NCBI RefSeq assembly: GCF_000468115.1
Contig: NZ_AVQI01000022.1
Coordinates: forward strand, 1-64,000
DNA from: Treponema socranskii subsp. socranskii VPI DR56BR1116 = ATCC 35536
GTDB lineage: Bacteria > Spirochaetota > Spirochaetia > Treponematales > Treponemataceae
Direction of reading: 5' to 3'
DNA: 64,000 bases
The notes under the pieces were generated by a model, which had not been told where the DNA came from, did not search any database, and saw only the letters and a list, made by a program, of their open reading frames with translations. Shown here piece by piece: positions 27,866 through 34,940 of this stretch (position 1 is its first letter; each line of letters starts with the position of its first letter). The translations under genes were made by a program, and so were the position numbers.

Positions 27866-29137
27866 TTATATAGATAAGTTACTTTCTACTATAACTATCT
27901 CTTTTGGAGTCAGTCCGTATAATTTATATATAACCTCGTCTATCTTTTGTTCATAAATTGTTATGTCAGAATTTATGCATTCTTTTTTTGTTGCAATAAT
28001 TTTAGTAACAATATCTGACACCTTATCCTGGATATTATTATCGGGACAATATAATGGCATCAGCGTAAATTGAGCCTTGTCTAATTGTAATAAATCACCA
28101 TTTTTCTTAAGTTTATTGTGCATATAAAAAGTCAGTATTTTACTATTTAATAAAGCAGTTAGATACTTCAAGTTAATCCGTTCTGATTTTAGAATAAAAC
28201 AATTTCTTGAAGCATAAAACTTATCTTCCGTATATGTAAAATTCCTTCCGCGTGTTCTACTTGCAAAAACTATTTTCTTTCCATCTTTAAAAAAACTTTC
28301 ATCTCTTTCCCACCAAAGAGAAAACCATGATTTTTTACCTGCAACAACCTCTCGTCTGCCTTCCAATTCTGCAGAATACTTTAATAATTTTTTATATATA
28401 TTGGGGTATTTCTCTGATGAAAAATCTTCAATATTTTTATCAGAGATATATAAAATACTATCCTTTGCTATCGGTGTATAATAACTAACTGTCGTTGTAT
28501 AAAATGGTTGTATAAAAGCCTGTTCTGCTTTTGAGAACAGTGAGATATTTTTATTCTTCACTTTGAAAGCTTTATCTGGCCCACCTATAATTCCTTGTAT
28601 AATTTCTTTTTTATCATCAATTTTGAAATTTCCGATTTTTTCTATTTTATCAAGTATATTCTTATATGACATATTAATCACGAACGAAAACATTTTATTT
28701 CTATATTCAATCCTATTAAAATCCAAGTGAAAAAAACGTTCTGCTAAGAATATATTTAACATATGGTTATTTTTAATAGTTTGATTATTTACTTTAAATA
28801 AAAAATCATAATTATTATCAATAGAATCTTTACTTATTATTAGAATCATAGCTTGTGTACTGGTTTCAAAAACCATATAAGCCCCAAAATCAATTAATTG
28901 AATAATTTTCGCTTCATTACAAATCTTATTCCTTAAGATCTTAGCCGAAGCACTTGTTCTCCATTGAGAAGAAGCAATGAAACAAAGTTTTCCTTTGTTT
29001 CTAAGTAAATCTAAACCAATACATGCGAAACCATACCATAAATCCATCTTCCCCATATAATAAGGGCTTATCTTCTTAAAATCGGTAAAAACAGCATTGT
29101 TTTCATATTCTTTAATATACGGTGGGTTTCCAATCAC
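27866..29137 (-). CDS. Silent alternative 3' half of the methyltransferase gene
   Basis: The open frame runs from inside the right arm (first in-frame GTG at 29137, encoding MIGNPPYI) to 27866, 423 codons. It lacks the S-adenosylmethionine motif, a plausible promoter and a ribosome-binding site, so it cannot make an active enzyme alone. After NPPY it has methyltransferase-like segments (GKLCFIASSQWRTS, MDLWYGFACIGLDLL) and a C-terminal recognition-type domain (VVAGKKSWFSLWWERDE, FYASRNCFILKS) unrelated at a glance to the expressed half. The frame across the 49-bp arm is the same as in the expressed gene, so inversion would yield an uninterrupted 1110-aa protein. The open frame shows that it is under selection. 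Confidence 0.9.
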   Translation of the reverse strand: MIGNPPYIKEYENNAVFTDFKKISPYYMGKMDLWYGFACIGLDLLRNKGKLCFIASSQWRTSASAKILRNKICNEAKIIQLIDFGAYMVFETSTQAMILIISKDSIDNNYDFLFKVNNQTIKNNHMLNIFLAERFFHLDFNRIEYRNKMFSFVINMSYKNILDKIEKIGNFKIDDKKEIIQGIIGGPDKAFKVKNKNISLFSKAEQAFIQPFYTTTVSYYTPIAKDSILYISDKNIEDFSSEKYPNIYKKLLKYSAELEGRREVVAGKKSWFSLWWERDESFFKDGKKIVFASRTRGRNFTYTEDKFYASRNCFILKSERINLKYLTALLNSKILTFYMHNKLKKNGDLLQLDKAQFTLMPLYCPDNNIQDKVSDIVTKIIATKKECINSDITIYEQKIDEVIYKLYGLTPKEIVIVESNLSI

Positions 29138-29163
29138 AATATCAAAGCCTTGTTTTGACGGAC
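29115..29163 (-). repeat. Right 49-bp arm of the invertible segment
   Basis: Perfect inverted copy of 26635-26683. It supplies the NPPY codons in frame to the silent half. The mirrored dyad lies at 29142-29158. The recombinase stop codon is 11 bases beyond its outer edge. Confidence 0.95.
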
Positions 29164-29174
29164 AGCAAAATCAG

Positions 29175-29828
29175 TCAGTAATAAATATGGTAGTTTAGCC
29201 ACAATGAGCTTTTACAATTTTTAGGTTCAAATAAACCTGTATAAACCATATATCTATATAAGGTTTGTTTTGATATTTCTAAATCTTTTGCAATCTTTGT
29301 TTTCTTAATCCCCAATGATATTTGTTCTATAATCCAATCATGGTGAGCTGCGCATTTTTGATTTAATCGACACCGCTCTCCTTTTATTCGTCCAATCTGC
29401 CGTCCCTCTGACTTAACTCGTGCAAGTGCTTCCTTCGTCCTCTGGCTGATTAAATTTCGCTCAATCTCCGCACTTAAGCCGAAAGCAAAGGCCAGCACCT
29501 TACTCTGTATGTCGTCACCGAGTCGATAGTTGTCTTTAATCGTCCATACCCTACACTCCTTTTTCATACAAATATTTAATATTTCCATAATCATAAACAA
29601 ATTGCGCCCAAGACGCGACAGCTCCGCGCAAATAATCAAATCCTCTTTTTTGATTATCTTTAAAAGCCATCCTAGTTTACGCTTATCGTAATTTCTGGTC
29701 CCGCTGATAGTTTCTTCAATCCATCCGTCAACTTGGAGCTTTTCCCGTTGGCAAAAATTGGTAATTTCAAATTTCTGGTTTTCAACCGTCTGCTTATCCG
29801 TACTTACTCTGATATAACCGTATGTCAT
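29175..29828 (-). CDS. Serine recombinase, DNA invertase family
   Basis: The 217-aa protein is a small serine recombinase. The catalytic serine is Ser9 in YGYIRVSTDKQ, followed by the conserved ELSRLGRNL (arginines of the active site) and SAEIERNLISQRTKEAL of the dimer helix. The C-terminal helix-turn-helix (IKKTKIAKDLEISKQTLYRYM) resembles that of Hin-like invertases. These enzymes make double-strand breaks at two sites and religate after rotation, inverting the DNA between inverted sites. Its place beside the 49-bp repeats makes it the probable enzyme for the methyltransferase switch. The start has GGAGG four bases upstream. Its last few residues are atypical, which may mark an old junction. 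Confidence 0.92.
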   Translation of the reverse strand: MTYGYIRVSTDKQTVENQKFEITNFCQREKLQVDGWIEETISGTRNYDKRKLGWLLKIIKKEDLIICAELSRLGRNLFMIMEILNICMKKECRVWTIKDNYRLGDDIQSKVLAFAFGLSAEIERNLISQRTKEALARVKSEGRQIGRIKGERCRLNQKCAAHHDWIIEQISLGIKKTKIAKDLEISKQTLYRYMVYTGLFEPKNCKSSLWLNYHIYY

Positions 29829-30319
29829 TTTTCCTCCGCGAACTGCATATATAATCTTTTCGGCATCAATCGGTATAATAATCTTTCCGAAAAATATATT
29901 TTTATTTTTATTGAAAGTCTTAAAAAATCTCAGTTTTCGGAGTCTTTTCTTGATTTTACCGAATACGTATTTACGTTTGTTCGGTATAGCTTACATTCTC
30001 TAGAAATCAGGAAAGCATATTGAAATTCAGTGTACAAACTTATTAAATATAAGATAGTAATCGAGTGAATCGGATTTTATTAACATGTATACCCGCTCGC
30101 ATATACATACGGTTTTGAATCTGAATCGTATAGCTATGAAAACGGTAGCCGCGCGCGCATGCGTTCCGGCAGCTTTCAAAATTATTATTTTATTCTGCTG
30201 CCGTGCATATATTTTTTTATTATTAATTTACGAAATCCGCCGGCAAGAGATTACTCCGGCGGAGATTGTAAGGTTAACACTGATTAATACGCATTCGAAT
30301 TAATCAGTGTTTTTTTATA
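29829..30319. other. 491-base gap between recombinase and flavoprotein genes; hairpin-rich on the plus strand
   Basis: No convincing coding sequence is present. The left part (29829-29960) is AT-rich and holds the recombinase upstream region, with two similar stretches reading CGAAAAGATTATAT and CGGAAAGATTATTAT on the minus strand. The right part contains three successive hairpins: CGGCAGC/GCTGCCG (30167-30173 and 30197-30203), TCCGCCGG/CCGGCGGA (30236-30243 and 30256-30263) and a plus-strand terminator (30276-30316). It also marks the return from island to core composition. Confidence 0.6.
30276..30316 (+). terminator. Strong plus-strand intrinsic terminator
   Basis: AACACTGATTAAT (30276-30288) and ATTAATCAGTGTT (30299-30311) form a perfect 13-base stem followed by seven T (30310-30316). 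The T run is on the plus strand, although the next gene is on the minus strand and no plus-strand gene ends nearby. It may end an unannotated plus-strand RNA, or serve as a two-way barrier that also stops the flavoprotein transcript. Confidence 0.7.
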
Positions 30320-32083
30320 TCACTTTGCCGCGTTCTTACCCGCGATGCGGCCGAACACGATGATGTCGGCGATCGCGTCGCTGCCCAAGCGGTTTTTGCC
30401 GTGGACGCCGCCGGTCACTTCTCCTGCGGCATACAAACCGGGGATCACGCTTCCGTCGGTCTTTATAACTTGCGCTTGGCTGTTGATTTTGACGCCGCCC
30501 ATCGTGTGGTGTACGGCGGGTACGGCTTTCAAAATATAAAACGGCGCTTTTTCGATCGGGAAGGTCAAGCTGCGTTTATTGAATTCGGGATCTTTACCCT
30601 GCGCGACGTAGCTGTTGTAGCGGTCGACGGTCGCGATCATCTCTTTTGCATCGATGCCGAAAAATTCCGCCGCTTTTTCAAGCGTATCGGCTTTTACCAA
30701 CAATTTGTTTTTGTACAAATAAGCGATTTCGGCTGCGTGATTTTTTTCCAAATCGCTTTCGTCGTAGCCTCTCTGATCGATGATTTCATAGCAGCAGTGT
30801 CCCGTCTGGGCTTTGATCGCCATGGACATAACGTCGCGCCGTCCGAGTTCTTCGACAAAGCGCTTGCCTTCTTTGTTTACGATAACGCTGTGTCCGTAGA
30901 GGCGCGCGTCGTCGAAATACAAAAGCGTGCCCGTAAGCGGATCGCATATCGGGTAGGTTTGAATATACTGCATATCGACGAGAGCCGCTCCGATTTTTTC
31001 GGACATGACGATGCCGTCGCCCGTGCTGCCGACCGTATTCGTCGAAAGGATGTTTTCATCGACGGCGGGATTGTATTTTTTGCGCATGTCGAGGTTCGAA
31101 CCGAAGCCGCCGGTTGCGAGCACAACGCCTTTTTTCGCATAAAACGTGTATTTCATCGTCTTGCTTTCGGCCGAAACTCCGGTAACACGTCCCTTCGCAT
31201 CCTGCACGAATGCGACTGCAGGCGTATTGTACACGATGGGGATGCCGAGCTTTTCCGCTTTGGCGAGCATCTTGGTGATGAGTTCTTTGCCGCTCGCGCC
31301 TGACGGAATCAAACTGCGCTTTACCGAATGTCCGCCGAAAAACATCAGCGAATTTTCCCATACGACGCCGCATTTGTCCTTGAGCCATTCCGCGCCGGCA
31401 AGCGCGTTGGATGCAACCACGTGTACGAGTTCGGGGTTATTGATATTGTCGCCGCCTTTCATCATATCCTGTTCGAAGCGAGAGACGCTGTCTTCGATGC
31501 CGTCTCTTTTTTGAAGCCAGTTGCCCGGAGCCGCCATTTCAGCTCCCGAGATAAGCGTATTGCCTCCGGCCATCGGCATCTTTTCCAAAACGATAACGTC
31601 CGCGCCCGCTTCTTTCGCTTCGATTGCAGCCGCAAGCCCCGCACCGCCCGCACCTATGACGACGACGTCGTGCGTTTCCGTTTTTTTCTGTTTTGCCTTT
31701 GACTGAGGAGCTGCGGCAGTTTTTTTATTCGCTTTCAGTTCTCCGCCCGCCTGTGCGACCGCCGCATTCACCGCAGCGAGAAAGCCTTTCGAAGTGAGCG
31801 TGCAGCCCGAAACCGTATCGACCGCCGTACTGTTCGATTTTATTACCGCCGCTTTTAGCGTATCCATCGCTTTATCGAAGCCCGGCGTTTCTTTATGCGA
31901 AAGCACTTTGATGTCGGCGATCGCGTTCTTTTTAACGGTTACCTGTACCGTTATCTTTCCGCCTTTGCCGTCTCCCGTTCCGGTGTAGGTTCCGTTTTTC
32001 ATCGAAGCGCTTTGCGCCGCGGCCGTAAACAAAACCGTCGAAGCGAAAACCGCCGCGAACAGTCCCTTTAAAATCTTCTTCAT
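30320..32083 (-). CDS. Exported FMN-binding/FAD fumarate- or urocanate-reductase-like flavoprotein
   Basis: The 587-aa protein has a signal peptide (MKKILKGLFAAVFASTVLFT then AAA), an FMN_bind domain at about residues 30-115 and a flavocytochrome-c type FAD domain from residue 140. The FMN attachment site is visible as SGCTLTS, where threonine would carry FMN placed by ApbE; the FAD motif is GAGGAGLAAAIEA. Related periplasmic reductases pass electrons to fumarate, urocanate or acrylate-type acceptors in anaerobic respiration; the acceptor here is unknown. No haem-binding CXXCH is present. The ATG at 32083 follows GGAGG, preferred over an upstream in-frame start that would spoil the signal peptide. 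It has its own promoter at 32151-32179. Confidence 0.88.
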   Translation of the reverse strand: MKKILKGLFAAVFASTVLFTAAAQSASMKNGTYTGTGDGKGGKITVQVTVKKNAIADIKVLSHKETPGFDKAMDTLKAAVIKSNSTAVDTVSGCTLTSKGFLAAVNAAVAQAGGELKANKKTAAAPQSKAKQKKTETHDVVVIGAGGAGLAAAIEAKEAGADVIVLEKMPMAGGNTLISGAEMAAPGNWLQKRDGIEDSVSRFEQDMMKGGDNINNPELVHVVASNALAGAEWLKDKCGVVWENSLMFFGGHSVKRSLIPSGASGKELITKMLAKAEKLGIPIVYNTPAVAFVQDAKGRVTGVSAESKTMKYTFYAKKGVVLATGGFGSNLDMRKKYNPAVDENILSTNTVGSTGDGIVMSEKIGAALVDMQYIQTYPICDPLTGTLLYFDDARLYGHSVIVNKEGKRFVEELGRRDVMSMAIKAQTGHCCYEIIDQRGYDESDLEKNHAAEIAYLYKNKLLVKADTLEKAAEFFGIDAKEMIATVDRYNSYVAQGKDPEFNKRSLTFPIEKAPFYILKAVPAVHHTMGGVKINSQAQVIKTDGSVIPGLYAAGEVTGGVHGKNRLGSDAIADIIVFGRIAGKNAAK

Positions 32084-32150
32084 AATTCCTCCATCATCTA
32101 CATCGACATCTACATCCAGAAACCGGACGTATCTTATAAAGCATATACGT

Positions 32151-32179
32151 ATACTAATATTCCGCCGTTTTATTGTCAA
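32151..32179 (-). promoter_or_regulatory. Sigma-70-type promoter for the flavoprotein gene
   Basis: On the minus strand TTGACA (32174-32179), a 17-base spacer and TAGTAT (32151-32156). Transcription would begin near 32145, giving a leader of about 60 nt that contains four hexamer repeats of the type GATGTA (32093-32116) just before the GGAGG. Confidence 0.7.
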
Positions 32180-32254
32180 ACGGACGGATATACAACCGGC
32201 ATTTTTTTATTAATTAATAATATTCATTCCTCGATATACCGGATACTCCGCACC

Positions 32255-33187
32255 TTACAGGAGCGATCTCGCTTTCGAGACGATGTTGTCGGCGGTGATG
32301 CCGTATTCGGCAAGGAGTTCGGCCGTTTGCCCCGACTGTCCGAATCGGTCGTCGACCGCAACGTGCGCCATCTTTACGCCGCCCTTACCGAGGAGCGCAT
32401 AAGCTGCCGCTTCGCCGATGCCCCCGAAACGGTTCGCTTCTTCGCAGACGAGGATCCGTCCGCCGCAGCCGAGCGTTTCACTTACAATCGCATCGGTGTC
32501 GAGCGGTTTAATCGTGTGGATGTTCAGCACGGAAGCTTCGATACCGTCGGACGCGAGCTGCTCGGCCGCTTCGAGGGCGAGCGGCGTCATAATACCGGTT
32601 GCGACGATGCAGAGATCCTTGCCGGAACGCAGGCTCTGCGCTTTTCCGATTTCGAACGGCGTGTCGCAAGAAGTGACGATCGGCATGGGTTCGCGCGACG
32701 TGCGGATATACACGGGGCCTTTAAAATGATAGGCCGCTTCGACGATCCGCTTTGCCTGATTGTAATCGCAGGGGCTCAGCACCGTCATATTCGGAACTGC
32801 GCGAAGCGCGGCGATGTCCTCTATGCACTGGTGCGTGCCTCCGTCGCCCGCAGGCGTGATGCCCGAATGACTTCCGGCAATTTTTACGTTCGCTTTGCTG
32901 TATGCCGCCGCATTTCGGATAATTTCAAACGCTCTTCCGGCAGTAAACATTGCAAACGAAGATGCGAAGGGCACGTAGCCGACTTTCGACAAGCCGACGG
33001 CCATACCGATCAAATTCTGTTCGGCGATACCGGTTTCGATGTAGCGGTCGGGAAACTCTTTTTGAAAAGCCAAAGAACCGGTCGCATGTCCCAAATCCGC
33101 GTCGAGGACAATCACATCGGAATATTTTTTGCCGAGCTCGACGAGGCCGTCGCCGTAGCCCTGCCGTGTTGCTTTTTTTTCGCTCAT
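32255..33187 (-). CDS. Transketolase, C-terminal subunit (pair 2)
   Basis: The 310-aa protein is the pyrimidine-binding half of a second split transketolase. It shows VIVLDADLGHATGS, ETGIAEQNLIGMAVG with the catalytic glutamate and GDGGTHQCIEDIAALR. The ATG at 33187 follows GGAGGA and lies one base after the stop of the N-terminal partner, so translation is coupled; the longer open frame upstream is inside the partner gene. It is the last gene of the RpiR-PfkB-ABC-aldolase operon. No clear terminator follows. Confidence 0.94.
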   Translation of the reverse strand: MSEKKATRQGYGDGLVELGKKYSDVIVLDADLGHATGSLAFQKEFPDRYIETGIAEQNLIGMAVGLSKVGYVPFASSFAMFTAGRAFEIIRNAAAYSKANVKIAGSHSGITPAGDGGTHQCIEDIAALRAVPNMTVLSPCDYNQAKRIVEAAYHFKGPVYIRTSREPMPIVTSCDTPFEIGKAQSLRSGKDLCIVATGIMTPLALEAAEQLASDGIEASVLNIHTIKPLDTDAIVSETLGCGGRILVCEEANRFGGIGEAAAYALLGKGGVKMAHVAVDDRFGQSGQTAELLAEYGITADNIVSKARSLL

Positions 33188-33188
33188 A

Positions 33189-33995
33189 TCAGTTGTCCTC
33201 CAATTCTTTAAGCGCCTTTTCAAGCTCGTCGCCCGAAGGAGCTTTTCCGTGCCAGCCGAGTCCGTTTTCCATAAACGAAACGCCCTTGCCTTTGATCGTA
33301 TCGCAGATAACGGCGAGCGGCTTTCCGTCTTCACGGTGATCAAGCGCGGAAAGCAGTGCCTCATAATCGTGTCCGTTCGCCTCGCACACGGCAAAACCGA
33401 ATGCGCGGAATTTTGCCGCAAGATCGCCGAGCGACATAACCGTATCGACCGGGCCGTCAAGCTGCAGGTGATTGTTGTCTACGAGCACGGTGAGATTGTC
33501 GAGGTGATAATGAGAAGCGGCCATAAACGCTTCCCACGCAAGACCTTCCTGCAATTCTCCGTCACCGGTGAGCACGTATACGCGGTTCGGCTTTTTTGCC
33601 AAACGGAAACCGAGCGCCATACCCGCTGCAACCGATATGCCTTGTCCGAGGGAACCGGTACTGCAGTCTACGCCGGGACATTTATTGCAATCCGGATGTC
33701 CCTGCAGCATACTGTGCAGTCGGCGGATGTTTTTGAGTTCCGCTTTCGGAAAATAACCCTTATCCGCAAGTATCGCATAGTACGGCGGATTCGCGTGCCC
33801 CTTGCTCAGCACAAAACGGTCGCGCGCTTCATCGTTCGGATCGCCCGTCAGTTTCATCTTAGAATAATAAAGGGCAACCATGATATCCGTCGCCGAAAGG
33901 GAACCGCCGGGATGACCGGAACCCGCTTCTCCTATCATCCAAACAGTATCGCGTCGGATCTGCTTGGCTTTCTTTTTCAACTCTTCTATCGTCAT
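33189..33995 (-). CDS. Transketolase, N-terminal subunit (pair 2)
   Basis: The 268-aa protein binds thiamine diphosphate through LTGDGELQEGLAWEAF and DNNHLQLDG, and has the conserved IGEAGSGHPGGSLSATD near the N-terminus. The ATG at 33995 is chosen because AGAGG precedes it; an in-frame ATG at 34019 has no ribosome-binding site and lies close to the aldolase stop. Compared with pair 1 the consensus residues are more canonical. Downstream of an aldolase and a sugar kinase, it fits processing of an imported phosphorylated sugar. Confidence 0.94.
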   Translation of the reverse strand: MTIEELKKKAKQIRRDTVWMIGEAGSGHPGGSLSATDIMVALYYSKMKLTGDPNDEARDRFVLSKGHANPPYYAILADKGYFPKAELKNIRRLHSMLQGHPDCNKCPGVDCSTGSLGQGISVAAGMALGFRLAKKPNRVYVLTGDGELQEGLAWEAFMAASHYHLDNLTVLVDNNHLQLDGPVDTVMSLGDLAAKFRAFGFAVCEANGHDYEALLSALDHREDGKPLAVICDTIKGKGVSFMENGLGWHGKAPSGDELEKALKELEDN

Positions 33996-34033
33996 ACTAA
34001 CCTCTCGATCGTATTCCATTATAGCATATCGAT

Positions 34034-34900
34034 TTACGCTTTTCCGATACTTCCGAACAGCGTCATCTTTTCAATACATACGCGTTTGGTCGCTTCAAGA
34101 CCGGGCGCAAGTAAGGCTCGCGGCGTAAAGCCTTTGCTCTCTTCGTCTTTGCCTTCTGCAAAATACTTTTTCGTCGCTTCGGTAAATGCGATCTGACATT
34201 CGGTATTGACGTTGACTTTCGATACGCCGAGCGTGATCGCTTTTTTTACCATGTCGGCGGGAATGCCCGATCCTCCGTGCAGCACGAGCGGCAGATCGCC
34301 CGTCTTCGCCTGAATGGCTGCAAGTACGTCGAAATCCAAGCCTTTCCATCCGGCCGGATATTTTCCGTGAATGTTGCCGATACCCGCAGCGAGAAAATCG
34401 ACACCCAACGATGCGATACGAGCGCATTCGGCAGGGTCGGCGCATTCGCCGGAATTGATAACGCCGTCTTCTTCGCCGCCGATCGCGCCGACTTCGGCTT
34501 CGACGGAAATGCCTTTCGCGTGCGCCTTTTCGACGATGTCGTGCGTTTTTGCGATGTTTTCATCGATCGGATATTTCGAACCGTCGAACATGACGGACGA
34601 AAAACCGTTGTCTATCGCATCGAGCGCTTCTTCATAGGTTCCGTGATCGACGTGCAGCGCTACGGGAACGGAGATTTTCAAAAAATTAATAAAACCGCTC
34701 ACCATGTCGGCGATCGTCCGATAGCCGCCCATGTATTTCGCCGTTCCGCCGGAAACGCCGAGTATGATCGGAGACTTACCTTCCTCCGCCGCGAGCAAAA
34801 AAGCGCGGACGCTTTCCATGTTGTTAAGATTGAAGTGCCCGACCGCATAGCGGCCTTTTTTCGCATCGACGAGCATTTCTTTTGCAGATACCAAAACCAT
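34034..34900 (-). CDS. Class II ketose-bisphosphate aldolase
   Basis: The 288-aa enzyme belongs to the zinc-dependent class II aldolases (fructose- or tagatose-bisphosphate aldolase). Zinc ligands are seen in HVDHGTYEEA, in NIHGKYP (second histidine) and in VLHGGSGIP (third histidine). It would split a ketose bisphosphate into dihydroxyacetone phosphate and an aldehyde. The ATG at 34900 follows AGGAG. It lies between an ABC permease and the transketolase pair, with a PfkB kinase further upstream in the operon, so kinase, aldolase and transketolase form a short pathway. Fructose versus tagatose or another ketose cannot be separated by eye. Confidence 0.93.
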   Translation of the reverse strand: MVLVSAKEMLVDAKKGRYAVGHFNLNNMESVRAFLLAAEEGKSPIILGVSGGTAKYMGGYRTIADMVSGFINFLKISVPVALHVDHGTYEEALDAIDNGFSSVMFDGSKYPIDENIAKTHDIVEKAHAKGISVEAEVGAIGGEEDGVINSGECADPAECARIASLGVDFLAAGIGNIHGKYPAGWKGLDFDVLAAIQAKTGDLPLVLHGGSGIPADMVKKAITLGVSKVNVNTECQIAFTEATKKYFAEGKDEESKGFTPRALLAPGLEATKRVCIEKMTLFGSIGKA

Positions 34901-34940
34901 ACCAACTCCTATAAATAATTTTAATAATTTTTTGATTCGA

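Larger units (their letters stand above)
26635..29163. other. 2529-bp invertible DNA segment swapping methyltransferase recognition halves
   Basis: The segment is bounded by the two 49-bp arms and holds two convergent 3' halves, the expressed one (to 27863) and the silent one (from 27866), with two bases between their stops. A serine recombinase gene lies 11 bases outside the right arm. Recombination between the arms would leave the promoter, the N-terminal 690 codons and the recombinase unchanged and exchange only the C-terminal recognition half. Inversion itself is inferred from this architecture; it is not shown by one sequence. Confidence 0.88.

Noticed and set aside
27866-29137. Independent minus-strand methyltransferase gene
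   Set aside because: It starts inside the 49-bp repeat, lacks the S-adenosylmethionine motif and upstream signals, and is better read as a silent cassette for the methyltransferase at 24600-27863.
20365-29828. BREX or DISARM system
   Set aside because: No PglZ, BrxC, BrxL, DrmA or DrmB homologue is present; only the methyltransferase type and the SNF2 helicase are shared in a general way.
30085-30303. 72-codon plus-strand open frame before the flavoprotein gene
   Set aside because: No ribosome-binding site, unusual composition, and it runs through the hairpins; the stretch is better explained as structured RNA or spacer.
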